Source: Bin52 sp965213935 (GTDB taxonomy: Bacteria; Pseudomonadota; Alphaproteobacteria; Thalassobaculales; Thalassobaculaceae). From it: a DNA stretch of 64,000 bases. Within the stretch, counting starts at the first letter, position 1, and each line of letters starts with the position of its first letter. Below, piece after piece: positions 18,312-26,416 of this stretch. A program made the position numbers and the translations under genes. Location: assembly GCA_965213935.1 (NCBI GenBank), contig CBDCAO010000012.1, positions 2,170,001 through 2,234,000 on the forward strand, in the 5' to 3' direction. The notes under the pieces were generated by a model. The model saw nothing but the letters and a program-made list of their open reading frames with translations. It did no database searches and was not told the DNA's origin.

Positions 18312-18697
18312 TGCAGGGCCTGACTCGAAGACCTGCAGGCGCATTTTCCTTGCATGTTCCACGTTTTATCCTGTATATTTCCCGTACTGTTCGGGAGACA
18401 CCGCATGCCGTCCGAACAAGACCCGGGACAAGACCGCAGCGTGCACACCGCCAGGTCACATACCGTCTGCTGCCGCAGACGCGTGACAACTGGCGCCGCC
18501 TTGAGCGGGTCCTGGAGAGCCAGCGCCAGTTGTACAACGCCGCCCTGCAGGAGCGGTCGGACGCCTGGCGCCTGGCGGGCGTCTCGCTCTCCTCTATCGA
18601 CCAGGCGAAGTCCCTGACGGTGTGCCGCCGGGAGCTGCCGGAGATGGCGGCCGTGCCGGTCGCCATCCAGCGCGGCACCCTGAAGCGGGTGGACGAG
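18293..18697 (+). pseudogene. tnpB: tnpB, 5' fragment (OrfB N-terminal domain)
   Basis: The frame contains TYRLLPQTRDNWRRLERVLE, then QLYNAALQERSDAW and LTVCRRELPEMAAVPVAIQRGTLKRVDE. This is the characteristic TnpB/OrfB N-terminal helix-turn-helix region. It stops making sense exactly at GAG 18695-18697, where the IS4-type element begins. The next codon of the family resumes at 21187 in the same frame (AFRGFFRRARAG). The exact initiation codon is unclear: the frame is open from TTG 18293 and homology begins around residue 50. Confidence 0.8.
18688..18697 (+). repeat. 10-bp target-site duplication, left copy (GGTGGACGAG)
   Basis: It is identical to 21177-21186. One copy belongs to the original tnpB codons for Val-Asp-Glu. 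A 10-bp duplication is in the range known for IS4-family elements. Confidence 0.85.
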
Positions 18698-21176
18698 CAA
18701 TGGCATTTCTTTTGACCGCAAGGTCTGGCCGGACTTTCTTTCGCTCCCGCGAGGCCGTTGTTCCATGGCAGTCGGCGCCGGTGCGGATTTTTTGGCACAG
18801 GGGGGTTGACACTTCCGCCGGTCCGTGCAATCCAGGCTGCGGGACACTACATCTTCCGGAGCGGGAGCGATGGATCCGCGGATCGAGCGCCTTGAGACGA
18901 CCACCTTTTTCGGCCGCCGCCTGACGCGGCGCCAGATCGCCGACATCCAGGAGACGGTGGCGCTGCTTCCCAACAACACCCGCAACGAGCTCGCGAAGAC
19001 GATCTGCGAGCACCTGAACTGGAACACGCCCAAGGGCGACTACCGCGTGTCGGCCTGCCTCCGCATGCTGGAGCAGCTGGAGGGGTTCGGGATCCTGACG
19101 CTTCCGGAGAAGCGGAGCACCGGCTCCGGCGCGCTGCCGCCGATCTGCCACACGGCGGCATCGGACCCGCAGCCGGAGATCGCCTGCGAGCTGTCCGCCC
19201 TCGAGCCTCTGTCGCTGCACGCCGCGGACGGTCCCGACGAGAAGGCGAAGTGGAACGAGCTTGTCGACCGCCATCACTACCTGGGCTGTCCGCGCCCGTT
19301 CGGCCCGCACCTGCGCTGGTTCGTCCTGGACCGTGACGGCCGCCGCCTCGGCTGCCTGCTGTTCGAGGCGGCGTCGCGGACGCTGCCGGCGCGCGACGAA
19401 TGGATCGGATGGAGCGGACCGGACCGCGAGCGCCGGCTGCACCTGGTGCTGGGCAATTCCCGCTTCATCGTGTTTCCATGGGTGGCCGTGACGAACCTTG
19501 CCTCGCGGGTCCTCGGCATGGCGGCGGCCCGCCTTCCCGGGGAGTGGGAGCGCCGCCACGGCTGCCGCCCCGTGCTGTGCGAGACGTTCATCGACCCGAC
19601 GCGCTTCGACGGGGCGTGCTACCGCGCCGCCAACTGGGAGCGCATCGGAATGACCGCCGGCCGGAAGTCGGGCCGGCGGGCGAAGCCGGCGAAGGAGATC
19701 CTCGTCCTTCCCCTCGGCCGGGACTTCCGCGACGTCCTCCAGGGGCGCGCGGCTCCGGCACGCTCGCCGCGCCCGCCGCGTCCCGACCGGGACGATCCGC
19801 TGGTCGCGGCGTGGCTGCAGGTCGTCGACGCCGCCACGGCGCTGGCCGACGCGCACGACCGCCGCTGGATGAAGCGGCGGCGGGTCCTCAACAGCCTCAT
19901 CGTGATGCTGTTCGTGTTCCGGCTGGTCCTGTCGCGGGGGGAGAAGGGCTACGCGACCGTGACCGCCGAGCTCTGGGAGCAGTGCCGCAAGCTGGGGATC
20001 GCCCTGCCTCAACGCGAGCCGGTGGCCGCCTCGTCGATCTGCAAGGCCCGGCAAAGGGTGCACGAGGAGCTGTTCCTGGACCTTCACCGCGAGATCCTCC
20101 GCCACGGCGGCGAGGGCGGGCGCTGGAAGGGCCGCCGCCCGTTCGCGGTCGACGGAACGAAGATGAACCTGCCCCGGACGCTGGTCGATGCCGGCTACCC
20201 GCTCCCGCACGGCGGCGCCCACTATCCGCAGGGGCTGGTGTCCTGCCTGTACCGGCTCGACACCAAGGTCCCGGTCGACTTCTCGCTCTCCGCCCGCGCC
20301 TGCGAGCGGGCCGCGGCCATGGGCCACCTGCACGCCCTGGAGGCCGGCGACGTCGTCGTGTTCGACCGGGGATACTTCTCGTTCGAGCTCCTGTACGCCG
20401 TCATCCGCACGGGCGCCCATCCGGTGTTCCGGCTCCAGCGCAACCGCGTGGGCGCCTTCAGGGACTTCATGGAGGGCGACCGCACCGAGACCGTCGTCAC
20501 CGCCGCCCCGGGACCGGACACGCAGCGAGAGCTTGCCGAACGTCGGCCCGGCGAGCGCTTCGATCCGGTCGACCTCCGGCTGGTCCGCTGCAAGACGGAC
20601 GGCGACGACTGCCATCTCGTCACGACACTGCTCGATGCCGGCCACGTCTCCGCCGAGGATCTTGGCCATCTCTACCATGGACGGTGGGGAATCGAGGAGC
20701 TGTACAAGGTCTCGAAGCGAACCATCGCGGTGGACGAGTTCCACGGCCGGACCGAGCGCGGCGTGCGCCAGGAACTCTACGCCCACTTCAACCTGATCGC
20801 CATGACGCGGCTGCTTTCCGGGCATGGCGACGACCTGCTCGCAGACATCCGCGAGCAGGGAAAGGAACGCCAGGCCGTGAACTTCAGAAACGCGATCGCG
20901 ATCGTGGCCGCCAACATCGAGGAGATGCTGCTCGCGCAGGCCGAAGCCGTCGCGCAGGCCGTGACCCGGATGGCCGAGGGAATCCTCAAGGTGCGCGGCC
21001 GGCTCCGGCCGGGACGGTCGTATCCCAGGAAATCGATGAAGCCGGTCAGCAAGTGGACCCGAAGGAGAAAGGCCGCAGCCTGAAGCCGGAAAATCTCCGG
21101 AAAGGCAGGGCCCCCTGCTGCGAAAAGGCGCGACTCCTTAAGGAAATGACGCCAAATCCTTAAGGAAATGCCATTG
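18698..21176 (+). mobile_element. IS4-family insertion sequence encoding a DruA-transposase fusion (2479 bp)
   Basis: The ends are short inverted repeats (CAATGGCATTTC on the left, GAAATGCCATTG on the right) and are flanked by a 10-bp direct repeat. One long gene fills the element. The insertion point is exact: removing the element and one duplication restores an uninterrupted tnpB frame. The left 170 bases contain a TTGACA hexamer near 18808 that may be the transposase promoter -35. A diverged relative of the right end occurs again at about 22340-22382. Confidence 0.85.
18870..21083 (+). CDS. DruA-like (DUF4338) domain fused to an IS4-family DDE transposase
   Basis: This is a 737-residue two-part protein. 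Residues about 10-300 match the DUF4338/DruA pattern: WNELVDRHHYLG, then LVLGNSRFIVFPWVAVTNLASRVLG, then RPVLCETFIDPTRFDGACYRAANW. DruA is a component of the Druantia antiphage systems, where the domain usually stands alone. Residues about 330-720 are an IS4-type DDE transposase: Asp428 in AVDGTKMN, Asp499 in FDRGYF, and the YREK signature Tyr602-Arg605-Glu609-Lys616. All catalytic positions are present, so the enzyme may be active. ATG 18870 is chosen because GGAG lies eight bases upstream. The fusion inside one IS is the notable feature. Confidence 0.85.
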   Translation: MDPRIERLETTTFFGRRLTRRQIADIQETVALLPNNTRNELAKTICEHLNWNTPKGDYRVSACLRMLEQLEGFGILTLPEKRSTGSGALPPICHTAASDPQPEIACELSALEPLSLHAADGPDEKAKWNELVDRHHYLGCPRPFGPHLRWFVLDRDGRRLGCLLFEAASRTLPARDEWIGWSGPDRERRLHLVLGNSRFIVFPWVAVTNLASRVLGMAAARLPGEWERRHGCRPVLCETFIDPTRFDGACYRAANWERIGMTAGRKSGRRAKPAKEILVLPLGRDFRDVLQGRAAPARSPRPPRPDRDDPLVAAWLQVVDAATALADAHDRRWMKRRRVLNSLIVMLFVFRLVLSRGEKGYATVTAELWEQCRKLGIALPQREPVAASSICKARQRVHEELFLDLHREILRHGGEGGRWKGRRPFAVDGTKMNLPRTLVDAGYPLPHGGAHYPQGLVSCLYRLDTKVPVDFSLSARACERAAAMGHLHALEAGDVVVFDRGYFSFELLYAVIRTGAHPVFRLQRNRVGAFRDFMEGDRTETVVTAAPGPDTQRELAERRPGERFDPVDLRLVRCKTDGDDCHLVTTLLDAGHVSAEDLGHLYHGRWGIEELYKVSKRTIAVDEFHGRTERGVRQELYAHFNLIAMTRLLSGHGDDLLADIREQGKERQAVNFRNAIAIVAANIEEMLLAQAEAVAQAVTRMAEGILKVRGRLRPGRSYPRKSMKPVSKWTRRRKAAA

Positions 21177-21186
21177 GGTGGACGAG
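21177..21186 (+). repeat. 10-bp target-site duplication, right copy
   Basis: It is identical to 18688-18697. The tnpB frame resumes immediately after it at 21187. Confidence 0.85.
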
Positions 21187-22119
21187 GCCTTCCGCGGCTT
21201 CTTCCGTCGGGCAAGGGCCGGGCAGAAGCCCGGCTCCCCGCGGTTCCGCGGACGGCGGCGCTTCGACAGCATCTCCATCGTCTCCGGGGTGAGGCTGGAA
21301 GCAGGCAGGCTGCGCCTTCCCGGTTTCGGCTGGATGACGGTGCGCCGGCGCGGCGGCACCCCGTATCCGGACGCCCGTCCGGTCTCGGCAGTGCTGAAGC
21401 GCGAGGCCGGACGCTGGTATGCCGTGATCTGCCATGCTGTCGCGGTTGCGCAGCCGGAGGATGACGGGACCGCGATCGGCATCGACATGAACGCCGGCCA
21501 GGTCGCGGCGAGCGACGGCCGGCTGTTCCACGCCCCCGACACGCGCCGCCTCGAGGCGCGGAGGCGCCGCTATCAGCGCATGGTGGCGAGGGGCAGGCGC
21601 GGGAGCCGCCGGCGGGAGCGAGCAAGGGCGCGGCTCGCCAGGACGACACGGCGCATCGCCATGGCCCGGCGCGACTGGCACCACCAGGTCTCGCGCAGGA
21701 TCGCGGAGGGTGCGCACACCGTCGCGATCGAGGACCTGAAGGTGAAGGCCATGACGGCAAGCGCCCGCGGCACGGCACAGGAGCCGGGCAGCGGGGTGAA
21801 GCAGAAGGCCGGGCTCAACCGGGTCGTTCTCGACACCGGCTGGGCCGCCCTGCGCGCGATGCTGGAGTACAAGGCGGGGCGCGTGATCGCGGTCGATCCC
21901 CGCCACACCAGCCAGACCTGTGCAGCGTGCGGGCACGTCGATGCCCGATCGCGCAGGACACGGGACCGGTTTCACTGCGTGGCCTGCGGCCACGCCGATC
22001 ATGCGGACGCGAATGCTGCCCGCACCATACGGCGTCGGGGACTGGCGCTGATGCACGGGGAGGCTGCCGGGATGCCGGGCCGTGGAACCGTGAATACACG
22101 AAGAAGGATGGCGGCATGA
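21187..22119 (+). pseudogene. tnpB: tnpB, 3' fragment (RuvC-like nuclease and zinc ribbon)
   Basis: This part carries the nuclease core of TnpB. Asp is in GIDMNAGQVA, Glu in VAIEDLKVKAM, and the final Asp in HADANAARTI. The zinc ribbon is CAACGHVD...FHCVACGH. TnpB is an RNA-guided DNA endonuclease whose guide RNA is usually specified at the 3' end of the gene. All catalytic and zinc residues are intact. However, the gene lacks its N-terminal third because of the IS4-type insertion, so no full-length protein can be made. Confidence 0.85.
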
Positions 22120-22130
22120 CGCTGTCAAGT
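22110..22130 (-). repeat. right 21-bp inverted repeat of the tnpB element
   Basis: This is an exact reverse complement of 18291-18311 and overlaps the last codons and stop of tnpB. Confidence 0.75.
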
Positions 22131-22189
22131 TTTCTTTGTAAGCCCCAATTCGAACGCATCTCGCGCATCCTCCTTCGTGACCGGCGCGT

Positions 22190-22382
22190 CGACTTCGTGG
22201 GCAGCCGCTTGCGACCGCAACGGCTCTATCCGAGGAGATCGAGGAATCCGATCAGCACGTGGCACCGAGGCACGAACGTCGCGGCCTGACCGAGCCGGAT
22301 CCGGCCCGCAGGCACCGCCTGTCGCCGCACAGGGCGCCACACGTTAAGGAAACACCGTCGAATCGTTAAGGAAATGCCATTG
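22190..22382 (+). pseudogene. remnant of a second, diverged DruA/IS4-type element (3' end only)
   Basis: The frame GSRLRPQRLYPRRSRNPIS, ending NVAA-stop at 22289, aligns with the last residues of the intact fusion transposase (GRLRPGRSYPRKSMKPVSKW...KAAA-stop). About 90 bases later the terminal repeat motif TTAAGGAAATGCCATTG recurs, with a second upstream TTAAGGAAA as in the intact element. Everything upstream is replaced by the tnpB element, so only the right tail of an older copy survives. Confidence 0.65.
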
Positions 22383-22384
22383 GA

Positions 22385-22540
22385 CGCACGGGATACGGCC
22401 CGGCACACCGGGCCAGCCTCAACACCATCGCGTTCGCGGTCATCTTCGCCAACCGGCGCGAGGCGGAAAGCCTCGCCGAAACCCGTCGCCGGCTGCAGCT
22501 CAACCGCAGCGAAGCCGTCGCGGCCCTGACCCGGCTCTGA
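22385..22540 (+). pseudogene. C-terminal remnant of another transposase (ISAs1/IS4-like tail)
   Basis: The frame reads RTGYGPAHRASLNTIAFAVI and continues REAESLAETRRRLQ to a stop at 22538-22540. RTGyGPe..A.LR..a..l is the usual tail of ISAs1-type H-repeat transposases. The fragment starts right at the end of the IS4-type remnant, so an insertion evidently cut this gene. No start codon or upstream domain remains. Confidence 0.5.
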
Positions 22541-22877
22541 GAGGCTGCCGCATCCCGGCGGTGCCAGGGCGCCGCCGGAAACACACCGGATCCTCACAAC
22601 GAACCACCCGGCGACCGGAAACCGGGCCTGCGTTGGCGCGTGGGGGGTCCGCAGCCGCGAAACTCAGACAGACAACCACGATCCGTGCCCCGTTCATCGG
22701 CTCCCGGTCAAGATCTGCGACAGAGTGGGAAAGTCCTGCGGAAAGACCCCCAAATCTTGCGATCCGGGCCCGCCCGGCACAGGATAGGGTACTGGAGAGG
22801 AATGTCGAAATGCCACAAAGTCTGCACCGGCTCTCCCTCCGCCAGTCCGGCCGAAACATGCGACCAGGGAAAGGCAC
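22541..22877. other. 337-base stretch upstream of aroE, nothing recognised
   Basis: No family-like frame was found. It contains the aroE leader with GGGAAAG before ATG 22878. It marks the right edge of the transposon nest. Confidence 0.4.
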
Positions 22878-23693
22878 ATGCAGGCATGCCTGACCATCAC
22901 CGGCAGAACGCGGGTCTTCGGGATCATCGCCGATCCCATCGGCCATGTGCACGCACCCTCCGTGTTCAATCCGTTGTTCGAGAAACACGGCGTCGACGCG
23001 GTCATGGTCCCGCTGCACGTGCGTCCGGACGACCTCGGGGCGACGATCACCGGGCTGCGCGCCCTGCCAAACTTCGGGGGCATGGCGATCACCCTGCCGC
23101 ACAAGGTCGCCATGATGGAGCAGTGCCAGGAGATCGGCCGGCTTGGCCGGCTGATCGGGGCCGTCAACTTTGCGGCTTTCGACGAGAACCGCCGCCTGAT
23201 CGGTGACAACTGCGACGGTCTCGGGTTCCTCGACGGGCTGCGCGCCGCCGGCCACGAAGTGCACGGCCGGGACATCCTGATGGTCGGTGCCGGCGGTGCG
23301 GCCCGCGCCATCGGGTTCACCCTTGTCGATGCCGGGGCCGGGCGGCTGGTGATCGCGAACCGGACCCGCTCGAAGGCGGAGGAACTCGCCGCGGCGATCA
23401 CCGCGGCGTTGCCGGGGCGGCCCGTTACGGTCGGGACCGCCGATCCGCGCGGGTTTGACCTGGTGATCAACACGACCTCGCTCGGGCTGGAAGCGGATGA
23501 TGCGCTGCCTGTCGATCCCGACCTGCTCGAGCCGGAGCAGCTGGTGGCCGAGATCATCATGAACCCGGTCGAAACACCGATCCTCGCCGCCGCGAGAACC
23601 AGGGGCTGCGCCATCCACCATGGCCGCCCGATGTTCCAGCACCAGGTCACCGCCATTGCCCGCCTGTTCGGCTACGACTTTCCACTGCCGTAG
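22878..23693 (+). CDS. shikimate dehydrogenase family protein
   Basis: This is a 271-residue protein. The N-terminal substrate domain has GIIADPIGHVHAPSVFN, the family's S-x-S region with His-Ala-Pro-Ser in place of SxSP. It also has the catalytic Lys in GMAITLPHKVAMM and the conserved Asp in NCDGLGFLDGL. The NAD(P) domain has LMVGAGGAARAIGF and ANRTRSKAEEL, where NRT favours NADP. The reaction is reduction of 3-dehydroshikimate or oxidation of quinate/shikimate. The variant shikimate loop and the adjacent IclR regulator suggest a catabolic paralogue rather than the biosynthetic aroE. Confidence 0.85.
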   Translation: MQACLTITGRTRVFGIIADPIGHVHAPSVFNPLFEKHGVDAVMVPLHVRPDDLGATITGLRALPNFGGMAITLPHKVAMMEQCQEIGRLGRLIGAVNFAAFDENRRLIGDNCDGLGFLDGLRAAGHEVHGRDILMVGAGGAARAIGFTLVDAGAGRLVIANRTRSKAEELAAAITAALPGRPVTVGTADPRGFDLVINTTSLGLEADDALPVDPDLLEPEQLVAEIIMNPVETPILAAARTRGCAIHHGRPMFQHQVTAIARLFGYDFPLP

Positions 23694-23791
23694 GACCCGC
23701 CGGACCGGTCGGATCATATGGGGGATGGACTGATATATCTGTTGGCGGGTAGCATCACAGGACGGATGCGGACCGGGCGCGGGTAACAGTC

Positions 23792-24556
23792 ATGATCGAA
23801 GGCCAGGTGAAGTCGGCAACGCGGGTAATGGCGATCCTGGAGTGTTTCGAGGACGTCAAGCGCCCGCTCAGGATATCGGAACTGGTGCGCCTGGTGGGAA
23901 TTCCCCAGTCGAGCATGTCAACGCTGATGAAGACGCTGCATGTCCAGGGGTTCGTCGACTACAACGTCGAAGCGCGTACCTACCTGCCCAGCATCCGCAT
24001 CGCGCTGCTGGGCAACTGGATGATGGAAGGGGTCGGGACGTCGCACACGCTGCTTGCCATCATGAAGGACCTGAGTGCCGCGACCGGTGACAGCGTCATG
24101 CTGGGCACGCTGCTCGGTGTGCAGACCCAGTACATCCACGTGGTCAATTCCGCCCAGCGTCTCAGGTTCCATCTCCGGCCCGGCATGATGCGGCCGACCT
24201 TTCGCACCGCCATCGGCCTGGTGCTGGCGAGCCTGCGGTCCGACAACGAAATCGGGCTCATGGTGCGCCGCGTCAACACCGAAACGGATCGATCGGAAGA
24301 CATGGTGCGCCCGGGCGAGGTGATGGCGCGTGTCCGGGAGTACCGGGAGAAGGGCGTGCTCGTCACCTCGAACCTGGCGACGCCGGGTGCCGGTGTGGTC
24401 GCTGCCGCACTGAACGGCGGATCTTCGGCGCGCCCGATGGCGCTCGGAATCGGCGCGCCGGTTCCGCGGCTCGTGTCCGGGCGCGAGTTCCTGGTCAAGT
24501 CGCTTGAAGGCGCCGTTCACAGGTATGCCGAGGGACGCAACGACCGCGCGGCCTAG
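23792..24556 (+). CDS. IclR-family transcriptional regulator
   Basis: This is a 254-residue regulator. The N-terminal winged helix is visible as KSATRVMAILECFEDVKRPL followed by ISELVRLVGIPQSSMSTLMK, and the C-terminal effector domain contains TGDSVMLGTLLGVQTQYIHV. IclR proteins control catabolic operons in response to small aromatic or carboxylic acids. It lies 98 bases after the shikimate dehydrogenase gene on the same strand and probably regulates it. The inter-gene segment shows no obvious palindromic operator. Confidence 0.88.
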   Translation: MIEGQVKSATRVMAILECFEDVKRPLRISELVRLVGIPQSSMSTLMKTLHVQGFVDYNVEARTYLPSIRIALLGNWMMEGVGTSHTLLAIMKDLSAATGDSVMLGTLLGVQTQYIHVVNSAQRLRFHLRPGMMRPTFRTAIGLVLASLRSDNEIGLMVRRVNTETDRSEDMVRPGEVMARVREYREKGVLVTSNLATPGAGVVAAALNGGSSARPMALGIGAPVPRLVSGREFLVKSLEGAVHRYAEGRNDRAA

Positions 24557-24576
24557 GATTCCGGACCCGTCATCGG

Positions 24577-25329
24577 CTACGCCCTGACCCGGGAACGGAT
24601 CGGGCCCTCGGGGCGACCCTCCAGCATCTGTTCGAGCCACGGGTTGGCGCTGTCTGCCGCCGCCGCGGCGGTGCCGGCCCAGCGGATGATGCCGTCGTGC
24701 AGCAGCGCGATGCGGTCGAACCGGTGTCGCGCAACCTTCATGTCCCCGGTGACGGCCAGCACCGTGGCGCCGGTGCGGGCGCGGTGCTGGTCGATCAGAT
24801 CCAGGATGGCGGTGGTCCGGACCGGGTCAAGTCCGGCGGTGGGATCATCGAGAATCAGCAGCTCGGGGTCACCGACCAGTGCGCGGGCCAGTGCCGCCCG
24901 CTTCTGCATGCCGCCGGAGAGTTCGGAGGGAAACTGCGCCGCCACGGCACCGGGCAGTCCGACCCCGGCCAGCTGGTCGAGCGCCACCTCGCGGGCGCGC
25001 CGCCGCGGCCAGCCCTCGCACTCGACCAGACGGAACGCGACGTTGTCGCGCACCGTCATGCCGTCGAACAGTGCGTTGCGCTGGAACAGGACACCGATGC
25101 GGTGAAGATGGCCGGCAAGGTTCGGCTCGCTGTGGCCTGCGACCTCGACATGCCCGGCATCGACGGGAGACAGCCCGAGCAGGCAGCGCACCAGCACCGA
25201 CTTGCCGGCCGCCGACGGGCCGATCAGTGCCGTGGTGGCACCGGAAGGAACCTCCAGGTCAATCGACTGGAGGACCGGATGCGCATCGAATGTCCGGGCG
25301 ATCGAGCGGGCAACGAAACCGAATGACAT
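24577..25329 (-). CDS. ABC transporter ATP-binding protein of the MlaF (phospholipid transport) type
   Basis: This is a 250-residue ATPase. Walker A is GPSAAGKSVLVRCLLG and the MlaF-like sequence GVLFQRNALFDGMTVRDNVAF follows. The signature is LSGGMQKRAALARAL and Walker B is LLILDDPTAGLDP. The QKRA and DDPT spellings are typical of MlaF/Ttg2A, which drive lipid exchange between membranes. The expected partners MlaE, MlaD and MlaC are absent from both flanks, so this is an orphan ATPase or belongs to a distant permease. ATG 25329 is chosen because family similarity begins there. Confidence 0.78.
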   Translation of the reverse strand: MSFGFVARSIARTFDAHPVLQSIDLEVPSGATTALIGPSAAGKSVLVRCLLGLSPVDAGHVEVAGHSEPNLAGHLHRIGVLFQRNALFDGMTVRDNVAFRLVECEGWPRRRAREVALDQLAGVGLPGAVAAQFPSELSGGMQKRAALARALVGDPELLILDDPTAGLDPVRTTAILDLIDQHRARTGATVLAVTGDMKVARHRFDRIALLHDGIIRWAGTAAAAADSANPWLEQMLEGRPEGPIRSRVRA

Positions 25330-25459
25330 GCGTACGGTCCTGAGATCGGGTTGCGTCGCGGTCCGCGAAGCGGAACTTCGGTCCGGGTTCGCCCTTGTAG
25401 AATTCGCGATCCTCACCTACATCCCACCTGCATGTGAAACCGCTGCACCCTGGGTGTCA

Positions 25460-26416
25460 ATGAAGCCATTGATCCGGATTGACCGGCTGACCAAGCTGTT
25501 CGGGCCGATAGAAGCGGTGCGCGACGTCAGTTTGTCGGTCGACCAGGGCGAGGTTGTCGGACTTCTCGGGCCCAACGGCGCCGGCAAGTCGACCACGCTG
25601 AAGTTGCTGGCCGGCTACCTCGTGCCCACCTCGGGGTCGGCGAGTGTATGCGGCCACGACGTCGTTGCCAGTCCGCTCGCGGCGCGCCGGAGCCTCGGAT
25701 ACCTTCCCGAGGGGGCGCCGCTTTACGACGAGATGACACCGCGGGGTTTCCTCGACTTCGTGGCGCGGGTTCGCCGGCTCGACGGTCAGGCGCGGCGCGA
25801 TGCAGTTGCGGCCGCCGCACGGCGACTGCAGCTCGACGGCGTGCTGCACCAGCCGATCGGCACGCTGTCGAAGGGGTTCAGGCGCCGGGTCGGCCTTGCC
25901 CAGGCCATCCTGCTCGATCCCGAGGTGCTGGTGCTCGATGAACCCACCGACGGCCTCGACCCGAACCAGAAACACGAGGTGCGCGCGCTGCTGCGCGAGA
26001 TGGCCGGCCGCAAGGCGGTGATCGTCTCGACCCACAACCTCGACGAGGTCGAGGCGGTGTGCACGCGCGCGGTTGTGATTGCCTCCGGCAGGATCGTCGC
26101 CGATGCGGTGCCCGCGGCGCTGGCGACACGTTCCGCCCGACACAACGTGATGTGCATCAGGGTTGGACACGAACAGGCCGCGAAGGCCATGGATGCGATC
26201 GGCGCGGTGTCCGGACTGGTTGCCGTGGACCGTCCCGCCCCGTCCGGTGACGACACCGAGATCAGGGTCCTGGCAGGGGGTGACGCCGACCTCAGGGCGC
26301 CACTGCACCGGGCACTGGTCGACCGGGACGTGGCAGTTCTCGAGTTCTGGCGCGAGCCCGGCCGTATGGAGGACGTGTTCCGGCAGCTGACGCGCCAGGC
26401 GGGGGAAGTGGCGTGA
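25460..26416 (+). CDS. ABC exporter ATP-binding protein (GldA/NatA-like)
   Basis: This is a 318-residue ATPase. Walker A is GPNGAGKSTT, the signature is LSKGFRRRVGLAQAI, Walker B is VLVLDEPTDGLDP and the switch is STHNLDEVE. The long C-terminal extension beyond the ATPase core is usual for the ABC-2 GldA type. It starts a four-gene operon with the permease (GTGA overlap at 26413), a GldG-like protein and a DUF4340 protein. This set matches the Gld-type ABC transporter known from gliding bacteroidetes. In proteobacteria it occurs with no known substrate. Confidence 0.88.
   Translation: MKPLIRIDRLTKLFGPIEAVRDVSLSVDQGEVVGLLGPNGAGKSTTLKLLAGYLVPTSGSASVCGHDVVASPLAARRSLGYLPEGAPLYDEMTPRGFLDFVARVRRLDGQARRDAVAAAARRLQLDGVLHQPIGTLSKGFRRRVGLAQAILLDPEVLVLDEPTDGLDPNQKHEVRALLREMAGRKAVIVSTHNLDEVEAVCTRAVVIASGRIVADAVPAALATRSARHNVMCIRVGHEQAAKAMDAIGAVSGLVAVDRPAPSGDDTEIRVLAGGDADLRAPLHRALVDRDVAVLEFWREPGRMEDVFRQLTRQAGEVA

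Larger units (their letters stand above)
18291..22130 (+). mobile_element. tnpB-carrying transposon with 21-bp perfect terminal inverted repeats, interrupted by an IS4-type element
   Basis: The sequence at 18291-18311 (ACTTGACAGCGT...) recurs as an exact reverse complement at 22110-22130. Between the two lies a tnpB gene broken by a second element at 18698-21176. Without the insertion the element would be about 1.35 kb with a single tnpB frame and only 11 bases between the tnpB stop and the right end. IS200/IS605 and IS1341 elements normally lack terminal inverted repeats, so the boundary is unusual. No target duplication is evident outside the repeats. Confidence 0.6.

Noticed and set aside
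18594..20825. Long open frame antisense to the fusion transposase
   Set aside because: It is a shadow of the coding strand with no motifs; the sense gene has complete catalytic residues.
16743..22540. Integrated element using the tRNA-Ser 3' end as attachment site
   Set aside because: No second copy of the tRNA 3' end and no integrase were found in the window.
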